The position numbers were made by a program, and so were the translations under genes. A DNA stretch of 52,691 bases from NCBI GenBank assembly GCA_017517035.1, contig JAFXAN010000092.1:1-52691 (forward strand). The letters are read 5' to 3'. Every line of letters starts with the position of its first letter. Positions within the stretch are counted from its first letter, which is position 1. Source of the stretch: Clostridia bacterium. Lineage in GTDB: Bacteria; Bacillota; Clostridia; Oscillospirales; CAG-272. This document shows positions 1 through 9,914 of the stretch, in pieces. The notes below the pieces were generated by a model. The model was not told the DNA's origin and did not search any database. It saw nothing but the letters and a program-made list of their open reading frames with translations.

Positions 1-38
1 CCTTATTTTACCGTTCAATTTCACTTGTATTTTAATTC
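1..38. repeat. Flank segment shared with 48064-48101
   Basis: These 38 bases match 48064-48101 at all but one position (base 5). In both places the segment sits directly left of an inverted-repeat element of the same family. It is therefore part of a larger composite repeat that continues beyond the left edge of the window. No coding potential is seen. Confidence 0.85.
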
Positions 39-240
39 AAACAGTAATTTGTCGGTGAGTTATAAATGGCGGTTGTGGGTTTATCCTCCGTTAATGCTAA
101 TAGATTCTTCGCTACGCTCAGAATGACGAGTTGGGGTGAAGTGCTTCGCTCTTCCACTTGTCATCCTGAACAAAGTGAAGGATCTGGAAACGCTAAAAGA
201 TGATTTCATCACTATCTGACTGTTCGACAAATTACTGTTT
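39..240 (-). mobile_element. MITE-like element, copy A (202 bp)
   Basis: The element is bounded by AAACAGTAATTTGTCG (39-54) and its exact reverse complement (225-240). The inverted repeat extends outward by three more bases on each side (TTC/GAA). The end at 39 continues with GGTG and the end at 240 continues, read inward, with AACAGTC, so the two ends differ and give it an orientation. Inside, 102-127 pairs with 160-185 as a long imperfect hairpin of the TTCGCTACGCTCAGAATGAC type. It has no open reading frame and no clear target duplication. The core matches the reverse complement of 48102-48326. Confidence 0.8.
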
Positions 241-248
241 GAAAACCC

Positions 249-275
249 AAAGGCTGTCTAAATGAGACAGCCTTT
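249..275. terminator. Hairpin terminator after the GH39 operon
   Basis: There is an 11-bp perfect stem (249-259 with 265-275) and a 5-base loop. Read on the plus strand it is followed by a T run. On the minus strand, where the operon ends just upstream, the T run is interrupted. It separates the uronate operon from the repeat element. Confidence 0.65.
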
Positions 276-280
276 TTTGT

Positions 281-1774
281 TTATTCAATTGTAATGAGAA
301 ATGTAGAATTTGGTGTTAAATTCAGAGAAATATCGCTCTGCTTGTCTGCTTTAAATGTGCTCATCGGCTTAAGATTGCCTTCCTCTCGCAGAATCTTAAG
401 CTCATCCTCGTTTGGATTTTCGATGCTCATTTTCTTATACAGATTGTATGGATTTGTATTTTCTTTATCAATACAGAAGATGTTGACAGTTTTGCCTGTG
501 ATATCCTCATTAAAATGGATCTTTTCTGTTATGCTCGGAATATCCTCGGAAAAATCATCGGCAGAATATGTAAGAAGCACAGCTATGCTACCGTCATCCT
601 TCTTTGTGGGAACAGCATATATGTTTTTGTTTTCATGCTCCTCACCGAGAAGTCCCTCACCAAGCCATGAAGCCATTATATAAGCGTTATAAATAGGCTT
701 TTTTATAAAATTGAGTGTGAAGAAATTTCTGAAGCCCGAAAAGTCGACCACCATCTCGTGCTGTCCCGAAAGGCAGATGAGCATCTTTGACATTTTAAAG
801 CCGTGCCTTATATATTCGCAAATCAGCTTTGCAAAATATGAGGAAAACACCTCTGTTTCTCTGCAGATAAATGAAGGACATTCCTCAATATTGTAGAATC
901 CGTTTGATGCCATGCCCCATTCGTCAACCACAAGCTCGGTATCCTCAAAACCGTGTGCTCTTATCAGCTCGTCATATTCGATCTGTTTTCTTATGTTGTT
1001 GTTAAGGTCAATTCTTTCAACACCGGTGTTTAAGTTCTTTGGATCTGTTCCGTAGTTATGTAAAGAAATAAAATCAAGCTTCAGATCATTTTCCTTGACA
1101 TGATCAAGGAAAGCACCGAGAAAATCATGTATGCCGGCAAGAGCGGGGCCGCCGATTTTAATTTTGTCCGATACTCGTCTGATTCCATGCTCAAAGGCAG
1201 TATAAAGCTTGTTATATTCCTCTATTCGCTTTTGAACTGCAAAGTGCTCGTCCCTTGGAAGAGTGCTCAGGAAAAACTGTGGTATGTCAGGCTCGTTAAA
1301 GCATTGAATTTGCCACCTCGAAACGGTTTCGATACCGTAACGCTCGGTTATATGCCTTGTATATTCATAGCAGATCTCTTCCCATAGGGCATAGTCTTTT
1401 GGTGGGGCGGCATACCACATTTTGCCCTTATATCTTGTTTTGTTTTTTGAAACACTTGTTGTATCTGTCGGGTCTGCCGAGATGCAAGGCGGAATTGAGC
1501 CGTAAGCCAGCAGGATGTCAAATCCCTTTTCAACCATATAGTCAAGGCGCAGATCACTGATTCTGAAATCGTAAAGAAGCTTTCCGCTCTCATCTGTATA
1601 TACGATATCCTCAAACATTGAATAGAATCTTATTGTTTTTATTGAACCGTCCTCTGCCATTCTGTCGATTATCCTTTTACCCCAAGGGTCTTCAATGGCA
1701 TCGGTTGGATGGAACAGGCAGTGATTCCAGAAATTATTCTGCTTTTTGATTATTTCGCTTTTTATGTTTATCAT
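281..1774 (-). CDS. GH39-like glycoside hydrolase
   Basis: A protein of 497 residues resembling glycoside hydrolase family 39 (beta-xylosidase / alpha-L-iduronidase clan GH-A). The (beta/alpha)8 barrel carries the usual acid/base in CFNEPD (Glu161) and a candidate nucleophile in VVDEWG (Glu285), about 124 residues apart as expected for the family. No signal peptide is seen, so it probably acts in the cytoplasm on imported oligosaccharides. The start is the ATG at 1774, because GGAGG lies at 1784-1788; a GTG at 1783 would abut that site. It begins one base after the stop of the SDR gene and is the last gene of the uxaC operon. That context suggests it releases a uronic acid, which is inference. 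The exact substrate cannot be read from sequence. Confidence 0.8.
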   Translation of the reverse strand: MINIKSEIIKKQNNFWNHCLFHPTDAIEDPWGKRIIDRMAEDGSIKTIRFYSMFEDIVYTDESGKLLYDFRISDLRLDYMVEKGFDILLAYGSIPPCISADPTDTTSVSKNKTRYKGKMWYAAPPKDYALWEEICYEYTRHITERYGIETVSRWQIQCFNEPDIPQFFLSTLPRDEHFAVQKRIEEYNKLYTAFEHGIRRVSDKIKIGGPALAGIHDFLGAFLDHVKENDLKLDFISLHNYGTDPKNLNTGVERIDLNNNIRKQIEYDELIRAHGFEDTELVVDEWGMASNGFYNIEECPSFICRETEVFSSYFAKLICEYIRHGFKMSKMLICLSGQHEMVVDFSGFRNFFTLNFIKKPIYNAYIMASWLGEGLLGEEHENKNIYAVPTKKDDGSIAVLLTYSADDFSEDIPSITEKIHFNEDITGKTVNIFCIDKENTNPYNLYKKMSIENPNEDELKILREEGNLKPMSTFKADKQSDISLNLTPNSTFLITIE

Positions 1775-1775
1775 A

Positions 1776-2621
1776 TTATACACCTCCGAGCGTCAGGAAG
1801 CCACCGTCAACGGGAACAGTGATTCCTGTTACAAAGCCTGATACTTCTTCATCGAGCAGCCAATTTACGCATCCAATAAGGTCTGAAGCTTCACCGAATC
1901 TGCCCATAGGGGTATGCTCGATAACCTGCTCGCCACGCTTTGTCAGACCATCCTCAACCGTGCCGAGATAATTCTTACTTCTCTCGTTTACCATGAATCC
2001 GGGCGCAATGGCATTTATTCGGATATTTGCAGGAGCATAATATGCGGCAAATGATTGTGTGAGATTTGTGACAGCAGCCTTGCTCATTGCATATGCAAAG
2101 CAACGGGTAAGAGGGCAATATGAATTCATGGAGGCGAAATTTATGATGCTTCCGCCGCCTTTTTTTACCATCTGCTTTGAAAGCTCAAGGGTGGGAATAA
2201 CAGTTCCCATGGTATTGATCTCAAGAACGCTCTTAAAAGCATCCATATCAATGTTGTAAAGACCCTTTTGCCCCTCTTCAAGCTCGCCCGTCAGCTCTCT
2301 CGGGTCGAATTTTGTTATTGTGGGCATTGCCTTTTGATTGTTTCCTCCTGCGCCGTTTATAAGATAATCGCAGCCGCCAAGTGCCTCTGTTTCTTTCGCA
2401 AGTGCTGCAACCGAGGCGATGTCTGTCACATCACATGGGAATATAACGGGGGTAACACCGCCGGCTGCCTTTATTTTTTCAGCTGTTTTTTCAAGCTTGT
2501 CAGCCGTTCTGCCAACAAGAAACACCTTTGCTCCCGAAATGGCAAGGTTAATTGCGATCTCGGAGCAAAGTGTGCCTCCTGCACCTGTAACAACAGCAAT
2601 TTTGTTCTCAAATTTTTTCAT
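1776..2621 (-). CDS. uxuB: SDR-type D-mannonate oxidoreductase (fructuronate reductase)
   Basis: A short-chain dehydrogenase/reductase of 281 residues. It has the Rossmann motif TGAGGTLCSE (from residue 12), the catalytic Ser164 in NFAS, and Tyr177/Lys181 in YAMSK. It resembles the SDR form of D-mannonate oxidoreductase found in Firmicutes, which interconverts D-fructuronate and D-mannonate with NAD(P)H and is unrelated to the long-chain E. coli UxuB. The long insert around residues 95-125 fits that subfamily. It overlaps the 3' end of uxaC by 14 bp, which supports the assignment because uxaC makes its substrate. Mannonate dehydratase (uxuA), the next step, is not in the window. A gluconate 5-dehydrogenase-like role is the main alternative. 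Confidence 0.8.
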   Translation of the reverse strand: MKKFENKIAVVTGAGGTLCSEIAINLAISGAKVFLVGRTADKLEKTAEKIKAAGGVTPVIFPCDVTDIASVAALAKETEALGGCDYLINGAGGNNQKAMPTITKFDPRELTGELEEGQKGLYNIDMDAFKSVLEINTMGTVIPTLELSKQMVKKGGGSIINFASMNSYCPLTRCFAYAMSKAAVTNLTQSFAAYYAPANIRINAIAPGFMVNERSKNYLGTVEDGLTKRGEQVIEHTPMGRFGEASDLIGCVNWLLDEEVSGFVTGITVPVDGGFLTLGGV

Positions 2622-3900
2622 TTTTCTTTATCCTTTCATAAGCATTTTTATAGCAGACCTTTTCGACGATTTCGGTCATTGTTTCGTATGTCATGTCAAG
2701 CTCGTTCTTCGAGTTTAACTCGTCAAGATAGGAGCAGAATATTCTGCGGAAATAATCATGGCGGACAAATGAAAGTATACTTCTTGAATCCGTGGTCATT
2801 CCGATAAATTCCGAGAGAACTCCAAAGGATGCGATAGAATCAAGGGCATTTTTGATGCCGAATGAGTGGTCGCACCACCACCATGCGGGACCGAGCTGTA
2901 TCTTGCCTTTTATACCGTCCTCGGAAAATGAGCCTTCAAGAATTGCAAGCGTTGTCTGATCGGACATTGTGAGAGGGAAGAGAACGGTGCGCGGAAGTGC
3001 CCCACTATCTTCCATTTTTCCGAGAAGATCGCAAAGGGCAGAGGTGTCAAATCTACCGCCTGATGCCGCATAACCGCCTGCCGCTCCTGCAATGGCTCTT
3101 AGCCTTGAGCTTGTTTTTCTTTTTGCGTCGAGGTGCAGAAGAAGTGTCCATCCGCGCTTTGCGTATTCATTTCCGAGGCGGATGAGAATCTCCTGCTTCT
3201 TGCTGTCTTCCTCGAAAAATCCGTCATCAAGGGCGTGGTCCGCAAATTTGCAGTCTGCTTTCTCAAATCTGTCAAGAAGCTTGCAGATCGCATTTGTGTA
3301 CGAATCGTCATCTGTAATTTTTATATCCGAAGCGGTGCTGAGATCATTTTTCAGCTTTTCTGTTGGCAAAAGAAGCTCATCGCCTCGAAGTGACGGTGCT
3401 GTCTTCTTTCCATCAAAATCAGAAAGCTCATCAAGAATTGATGCAACAGGGGATTGATATTCTATATTAAAGCGTGAGAGAATCGCATTATTTGTATATT
3501 CGGATGATGAAAGCATCTCGCCTGTAGCATCGAAAATCTTCTTTGCGTTTTCACGGCAGGGAAGCTCATTTATTCCGAATATTGAGGAAAGCTCCATCCT
3601 TGACCAATCATAAACGGGATTTCCTGCAAGATGAGGGAATATTTCGCAGTATTTTTTGAATTTCTCATAAGGCTCTGCGCCTCCCGTGATGAAAAATTCG
3701 GGGATGCCGCAGATTCGCATAAGACGATGCTTATAAGGATCGCATTCAAGCCACAGCTCATATATATTATTGAATTTTCTGTCGTTTACTATGTCCTTTA
3801 ATGTGATGTGATTATGAAAATCAATAATGGGGAGATTTTTTGCCGTATTGCTATAGAGCCGTTGAGCTTGTTCTGTTTTCAGTAAATAATTTTCTTTCAT
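2608..3900 (-). CDS. uxaC: Glucuronate isomerase
   Basis: A protein of 430 residues of the uronate isomerase family (amidohydrolase superfamily barrel, cytoplasmic). It converts D-glucuronate to D-fructuronate, and D-galacturonate to D-tagaturonate. The N-terminal metal-binding HxH is present as DFHNH (His29, His31), and the family signature WWWCDHSFG lies in the C-terminal third. The length is slightly shorter than the usual 460-470. It is the first gene of the operon, preceded by its own promoter and by GGGAGAAAGGACAC as ribosome binding site. It is divergent from an AraC-type regulator 149 bp away, the likely local control. Confidence 0.92.
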   Translation of the reverse strand: MKENYLLKTEQAQRLYSNTAKNLPIIDFHNHITLKDIVNDRKFNNIYELWLECDPYKHRLMRICGIPEFFITGGAEPYEKFKKYCEIFPHLAGNPVYDWSRMELSSIFGINELPCRENAKKIFDATGEMLSSSEYTNNAILSRFNIEYQSPVASILDELSDFDGKKTAPSLRGDELLLPTEKLKNDLSTASDIKITDDDSYTNAICKLLDRFEKADCKFADHALDDGFFEEDSKKQEILIRLGNEYAKRGWTLLLHLDAKRKTSSRLRAIAGAAGGYAASGGRFDTSALCDLLGKMEDSGALPRTVLFPLTMSDQTTLAILEGSFSEDGIKGKIQLGPAWWWCDHSFGIKNALDSIASFGVLSEFIGMTTDSRSILSFVRHDYFRRIFCSYLDELNSKNELDMTYETMTEIVEKVCYKNAYERIKKNEKI

Positions 3901-3932
3901 TTTGTGTCCTTTCTCCCTTTGTTTTCAAGATA

Positions 3933-3961
3933 AGTATAGCACAAATTGATACCTAAATCAA
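3933..3961 (-). promoter_or_regulatory. Promoter and candidate operator of the uxaC operon
   Basis: On the minus strand TTGATT (3956-3961) and TATACT (3933-3938) are separated by 17 bp. The inverted repeat TTGATACCTAAATCAA (3946-3961, arms TTGAT/ATCAA) covers the -35 box, which makes it a candidate operator. Binding by the divergent AraC regulator is inference. Confidence 0.6.
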
Positions 3962-4003
3962 CGGCATATACGATGATTTTTAACACAATTTGATCATTCT
4001 GTA

Positions 4004-4032
4004 TTGACAAAACGCAAAGCGTGCTTTATAAT
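4004..4032 (+). promoter_or_regulatory. Consensus sigma-A promoter of the AraC regulator
   Basis: TTGACA (4004-4009), a 17-bp spacer and TATAAT (4027-4032) match the consensus exactly. Transcription should begin near 4039, which leaves a leader of about ten bases before the ATG at 4050 and excludes the upstream TTG at 4038 as start. Confidence 0.85.
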
Positions 4033-4049
4033 AGCTTTTGGGTGATGAA

Positions 4050-4823
4050 ATGAGATACGAATATAAATCCGAAAGACCGAATTTCACGGTGAAAAATATT
4101 GATATCCTCAATGTTGCCCGTCCAAAGGGATATACACATATTCACAAGGATGGACGTGCAAAGAACGGAATTATCTATACGGTTTCGGGAACTATGAAAT
4201 ATGATATGCTTGCATCTTGCGAAAGCTATTATATTAAGAGGGGCGAGCTGATTTTTATACCAAAGGATTGCGTTTATTCGGGAACATATTTTGATGATGA
4301 TACAGAAATCAAAATTGTACAATTTGATATTGAAGGCGAAGCTGTTCCCGAATATATGAAAAAAACGGGAATAATAGATATTCCCGAGGTCACAAAGATG
4401 ATAGAGGAGTTTTTCAGCCCGATAAAAAATCATGTTCAGGGGCATCCGTTTTATTATCTTTCATGTCTTTATGAGCTGCTTTGGAGGATAGACGAGAGCT
4501 TTCATATGCTCCCGTCAAAATATAAAAAGCTCGGTGCAGCACTTACGGAGCTGACCGAATACTATTATAAGAATGAAAAGGTTTCATATTATGCGGAGCT
4601 TTGCGAGATGAGCGAGGTTAATTTCAGACGGCTTTTCAGAGAGTATACCGGCATTTCTCCAATTGAATACAGAAACGATATAAGACTGAATGAAGCGAAA
4701 ATAAAGCTTTTGAGCGGAGAATACAATGTTTCTGAGGCTGCGGAGATGACCGGATTTTCAAACCTTTCATTCTTCATTCGTCTCTATAAGAAAAAATTCG
4801 GCTATACGCCGAAAAAAGAATAA
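4050..4823 (+). CDS. AraC-family transcriptional regulator of the uronate operon
   Basis: A protein of 257 residues with an N-terminal cupin-like effector domain (about residues 1-145) and a C-terminal double helix-turn-helix AraC domain. The signature is visible in VNFRRLFREYTGISPIEYR and in the second helix NLSFFIRLYKKKFGYTP. The start is placed at the ATG at 4050, five bases after GGGTG and within the predicted transcript. It is divergent from uxaC and so probably responds to a uronate or a related sugar; neither ligand nor polarity can be read from sequence. It ends in a terminator shared with groEL. Confidence 0.85.
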   Translation: MRYEYKSERPNFTVKNIDILNVARPKGYTHIHKDGRAKNGIIYTVSGTMKYDMLASCESYYIKRGELIFIPKDCVYSGTYFDDDTEIKIVQFDIEGEAVPEYMKKTGIIDIPEVTKMIEEFFSPIKNHVQGHPFYYLSCLYELLWRIDESFHMLPSKYKKLGAALTELTEYYYKNEKVSYYAELCEMSEVNFRRLFREYTGISPIEYRNDIRLNEAKIKLLSGEYNVSEAAEMTGFSNLSFFIRLYKKKFGYTPKKE

Positions 4824-4854
4824 AACGGTATCTCACAAAAGTGAGATACCGTTT
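4823..4854. terminator. Bidirectional terminator between araC-type gene and groEL
   Basis: A 14-bp perfect stem (4823-4836 with 4841-4854) and AAAA loop are followed by GTTTTT on the plus strand and preceded by A residues that give a T run on the minus strand. It lies between convergent genes. Confidence 0.9.
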
Positions 4855-4866
4855 GTTTTTATGGTA

Positions 4867-6805
<1,939 letters not shown>

Positions 6806-6847
6806 GATTTGTTCCTCCTTATATATTAAAGATAAAATTTTTATGTT

Positions 6848-6874
6848 TTAGCACTCAAAACCTTCGAGTGCTAA
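6848..6874 (-). promoter_or_regulatory. CIRCE operator (HrcA binding site)
   Basis: TTAGCACTC (6848-6856), nine bases, then GAGTGCTAA (6866-6874) match the CIRCE consensus perfectly. It lies between the -10 box and groES, where HrcA would repress groESL at normal temperature. hrcA itself is not in the window. Confidence 0.97.
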
Positions 6875-6886
6875 CTTACAACATAT

Positions 6887-6914
6887 ATTTTACACTATTA
6901 TCGGTAAAAATCAA
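6887..6914 (-). promoter_or_regulatory. groESL promoter
   Basis: On the minus strand TTGATT (6909-6914) and TAAAAT (6887-6892) are separated by 16 bp. This is a vegetative promoter directly upstream of CIRCE, as in other Firmicutes. Confidence 0.7.
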
Positions 6915-7040
6915 GTGTTTTTTCCAGATTTAACATATAATTCACATTTTGTTTTCATTAAAATAAACACTGTGTCGTTTTGTCTGCTAAAATACCACAA
7001 GTCATACTTTTTCTTCATCCTGCGTACACTTATTTCGGAT

Positions 7041-7104
7041 AGACAGTAATTTATATAAGGCTTCCCACAAAGGGGAAGGCTGACAGTTCGACAAATTACT
7101 GTTT
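7041..7104 (-). repeat. Short MITE-like element, degenerate copy B
   Basis: The right end CGACAAATTACTGTTT (7089-7104) is a perfect family end of the AAC type. The left end AGACAGTAATTTATAT (7041-7056) is degenerate. Only about 30 bases lie between, including a small hairpin (CTTCCC/GGGAAG). The element ends about ten bases before the ribosome binding site of the symporter gene. Confidence 0.65.
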
Positions 7105-7125
7105 AATAAACAATGGAGGCGAAGA

Positions 7126-8448
7126 TTGGCTTTATTTGGGAAATACATACTTGGAGGAATCATACCGATAATGCTTATCGGTCTTGGCATATTCTTTCTT
7201 ATATATCTAAAATTCTTCTTTCTTGTAAAACCGATAAAAACTTTTTCTGTTTTATTCAAAAAAGAGAAGGTGCGGGGAATATCAAGCTTTAGTGCGCTTA
7301 CTGTTGCGCTTGCAGGTACTCTGGGAGTTGGAAATATAGTTGGTGTTTCCGGTGCGATCATTCTCGGAGGTCCCGGATCGGTATTTTGGATGATTTTAAG
7401 TGCTTTTGCTGCGATGGTGCTTAAATATGCGGAGATAGTGCTTGCGCATAATCACCGCCGAGTGGCGGCAAAAGGATTTCTCGGCGGTGCAATGTATTAT
7501 ATAGAAGATCTGCTTCGGGGAAGACTGGGGAAGGCTGTTGGTGCTGTTTTTGCTTCGGTTTGTCTACTTAATTCTGTTTCTATGGGGTGTATGCTTCAGG
7601 CAAATGCAGTTTCAAGCTCATTTTCCGAGATATCCTCTGTTTCACCCGTGCTTATCGGTGTTGTGCTTGCAATACTTTGCGGTGCGGTTATTCTTTGCGG
7701 TGTTTATGATATTTCTCCTATCACAAGTATAATAATCCCCGTTATGACTTTAGTATATGTAATTATATCGCTAATTGTGATAATTGTGTTTGGTGATAAG
7801 CTGCCATCTGCTATAAAGCTGATTTTCAGTGATGCATTTAACATAAAAAGTGCAGGCGGCGGATTTTTTGGATTTTTCATGTCCGAAAGCATCAGATACG
7901 GAACTATGAGGGGTATCCTATCAAATGAAGCAGGATGCGGTACTGCACCTATGGCACACTCGGCATCAAATGTGAAAGGCGGCGCAGAGCAGGGAATTTG
8001 GGGAATAATTGAGGTCTTTGTTGATACAATATTGCTTTGCACTCTTACTGCACTGTCTATTTTATGTGTATTTGGGGATAAGACAAAGGATTTTTTTGCC
8101 GGTGATGAAATGAAGCTTGTTCTTGCTTCATATGGTGCGGCGATTGGCAAAGCGGCTGCACCTGTGATTTCCGTGATGGTGTTTTTCTTTGCTTTTGCAA
8201 CGATAATTTGTTGGGCATACTACGGTAATGTCACAATGTCATATCTGACAAAAAGCAAAAAAGCTCACATGATATATAAGCTCATATATATTCTTTGCAT
8301 TTTTTTAGGTGCATATAAGAAAAGTGAGATCATATGGCAGATATCTGATATGGCTCTCGGAACTATGACGCTGATAAATCTCACAGTGCTTTTTATCATG
8401 CGAAAGGAAATCAAATCGGAAACTATTCGGTTTATGAAAACAAAATAA
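7126..8448 (+). CDS. Sodium:alanine/amino-acid symporter (AGCS family)
   Basis: A 440-residue integral membrane protein of the alanine/glycine:cation symporter family (AlsT/DagA type). It takes up small neutral amino acids with Na+. About ten hydrophobic segments are visible, with the family motifs GTLGVGNIVGVSGAI near residue 63 and the NEAGCGTAPMAHS segment in the middle. The start is a TTG at 7126: GGAGG at 7115-7119 is correctly spaced, and the ATG at 7113 is in another frame. The closeness of the repeat element implies that the promoter lies within or upstream of it. It is convergent with murA, with which it shares a terminator. Confidence 0.9.
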   Translation: MALFGKYILGGIIPIMLIGLGIFFLIYLKFFFLVKPIKTFSVLFKKEKVRGISSFSALTVALAGTLGVGNIVGVSGAIILGGPGSVFWMILSAFAAMVLKYAEIVLAHNHRRVAAKGFLGGAMYYIEDLLRGRLGKAVGAVFASVCLLNSVSMGCMLQANAVSSSFSEISSVSPVLIGVVLAILCGAVILCGVYDISPITSIIIPVMTLVYVIISLIVIIVFGDKLPSAIKLIFSDAFNIKSAGGGFFGFFMSESIRYGTMRGILSNEAGCGTAPMAHSASNVKGGAEQGIWGIIEVFVDTILLCTLTALSILCVFGDKTKDFFAGDEMKLVLASYGAAIGKAAAPVISVMVFFFAFATIICWAYYGNVTMSYLTKSKKAHMIYKLIYILCIFLGAYKKSEIIWQISDMALGTMTLINLTVLFIMRKEIKSETIRFMKTK

Positions 8449-8474
8449 AGGTGCTGCAAATTCAGCACCTTTAT
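8445..8474. terminator. Bidirectional terminator between AGCS gene and murA
   Basis: A 12-bp perfect stem (8445-8456 with 8463-8474), six-base loop and T run on the plus strand lie three bases before the murA stop. The symmetry serves both convergent genes. Confidence 0.85.
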
Positions 8475-8476
8475 TT

Positions 8477-9739
8477 TTAATCAAGCTTTTGAATATCAGC
8501 ACCGAGGCTGCGAAGCTTGCCGACAATATCGTCATAGCCTCTCTCGATTGAAATTATATTAGTGATCTCGGTAGTACCTTTTGCGGCAAGACCTGCAATG
8601 ATCATTGCAGCACCGGCTCTGAGGTCAACAGCTTTAACTGTTGCGCCGTTAAGTGAAGGAACACCGTTTATCTTTGCGGAAACACCCGAAACAGTTATGT
8701 CTGCGCCCATTTTCTGAAGCTCCTCAACATATCTGAAGCGGTTCTCCCAAACGCCCTCGGAAACCGTGCTTTCTCCTTCTGCACAGCAAAGAACTGCAGT
8801 GAGCTGAGGATGCATATCGGTCGGAAATCCGGGATAGGGAAGGGTCTTTATATTGATCTTTTTCAGCGGTTTGACCTTTTCAATAATGATCGAATCGTCA
8901 AGCTCCTCGATAGCCATACCCATTTCCTCAAGCTTTGCGGAAACGCTCTCCATGTGCTTGGGTATAACATTTTTAACGCATATCTTTCCGCCTGTTGCGG
9001 AAACAGCCGCCATAAATGTTCCTGCCTCGATCATATCTGGTATGATCGCATATGTACATCCGTGAAGCTTTTCAACGCCGGTTATCTTGATAATATTTGT
9101 ACCTGCTCCTGTGATCTTTGCACCGCAGGTGTTAAAGAAGTTTGCAAGGTCAACAATATGCGGCTCTCTTGCAGCATTTTCAATAACCGTTTTGCCTTTT
9201 GCAAGAACTGCGGCGATCATAACATTGATCGTTGCTCCAACAGAAACAACATCAAAAAATACAGAGTTTCCATGGAGACCGTTTTCGGCATCCGCATAAA
9301 TATATCCGCTTTCGGTATCAACGGTAACCTTTGCACCAAGAGCCTCAAAGCCCTTGATATGCTGGTCAATGGGACGAACTCCAAAATCACAACCGCCGGG
9401 CCAACCCACCTTTGCTTTTTTGAATCTGGCAAGCTCTGCGCCGATAAGATATGTTGAGCCTCTCATCTTGCTGACAAGCTCATAGGGGGAGATCCCACCC
9501 TTCACATTCTTTGAATCTATCGTAACACAATTTTTATCAAGATAAGTAATTTCAGCACCCATTGCTTCGAGAATGTCAAGTGATTTCTTAACATCGCTTA
9601 TAGCGGGGAGATTCTCTATAGTGCATTTTTCGCCGGTAAGTATGCTCGCAACAACGATCGGAAGAGCAGCATTCTTCATCCCGCTTATCTCAACATCCCC
9701 GCGAAGCTCATATCCGCCGTTAACAATATATCTTTCCAT
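8477..9739 (-). CDS. murA: UDP-N-acetylglucosamine 1-carboxyvinyltransferase
   Basis: A protein of 420 residues, the normal MurA length. It transfers enolpyruvate from PEP to UDP-GlcNAc, the first committed step of peptidoglycan synthesis, in the cytoplasm. The Lys22-Asn23 pair (SGMKNAALP) and the fosfomycin-target cysteine Cys117 in GGCDFGVRP are present, so the enzyme should be fosfomycin-sensitive at this site. Firmicutes often carry two copies; which one this is cannot be told here. It appears monocistronic. Its 175-bp upstream gap holds a TATAAT-like box near 9820-9830 and the small palindrome CAGAATAATTCTG (9787-9799). Confidence 0.96.
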   Translation of the reverse strand: MERYIVNGGYELRGDVEISGMKNAALPIVVASILTGEKCTIENLPAISDVKKSLDILEAMGAEITYLDKNCVTIDSKNVKGGISPYELVSKMRGSTYLIGAELARFKKAKVGWPGGCDFGVRPIDQHIKGFEALGAKVTVDTESGYIYADAENGLHGNSVFFDVVSVGATINVMIAAVLAKGKTVIENAAREPHIVDLANFFNTCGAKITGAGTNIIKITGVEKLHGCTYAIIPDMIEAGTFMAAVSATGGKICVKNVIPKHMESVSAKLEEMGMAIEELDDSIIIEKVKPLKKINIKTLPYPGFPTDMHPQLTAVLCCAEGESTVSEGVWENRFRYVEELQKMGADITVSGVSAKINGVPSLNGATVKAVDLRAGAAMIIAGLAAKGTTEITNIISIERGYDDIVGKLRSLGADIQKLD

Positions 9740-9914
9740 AAGGTCAAACCTCTTCTTTTCAGGGTTATATATAATAAGTAAATACTCAGAATAATTCTGT
9801 ATAAAAACACTACCTTATATTATAACACAAATTCGGATAAAATGAAAACAAAAATTTAAACAAATTTTATATTATTTTAAACGATATGATAAAAAAATAA
9901 CAAACAGCTCAATT

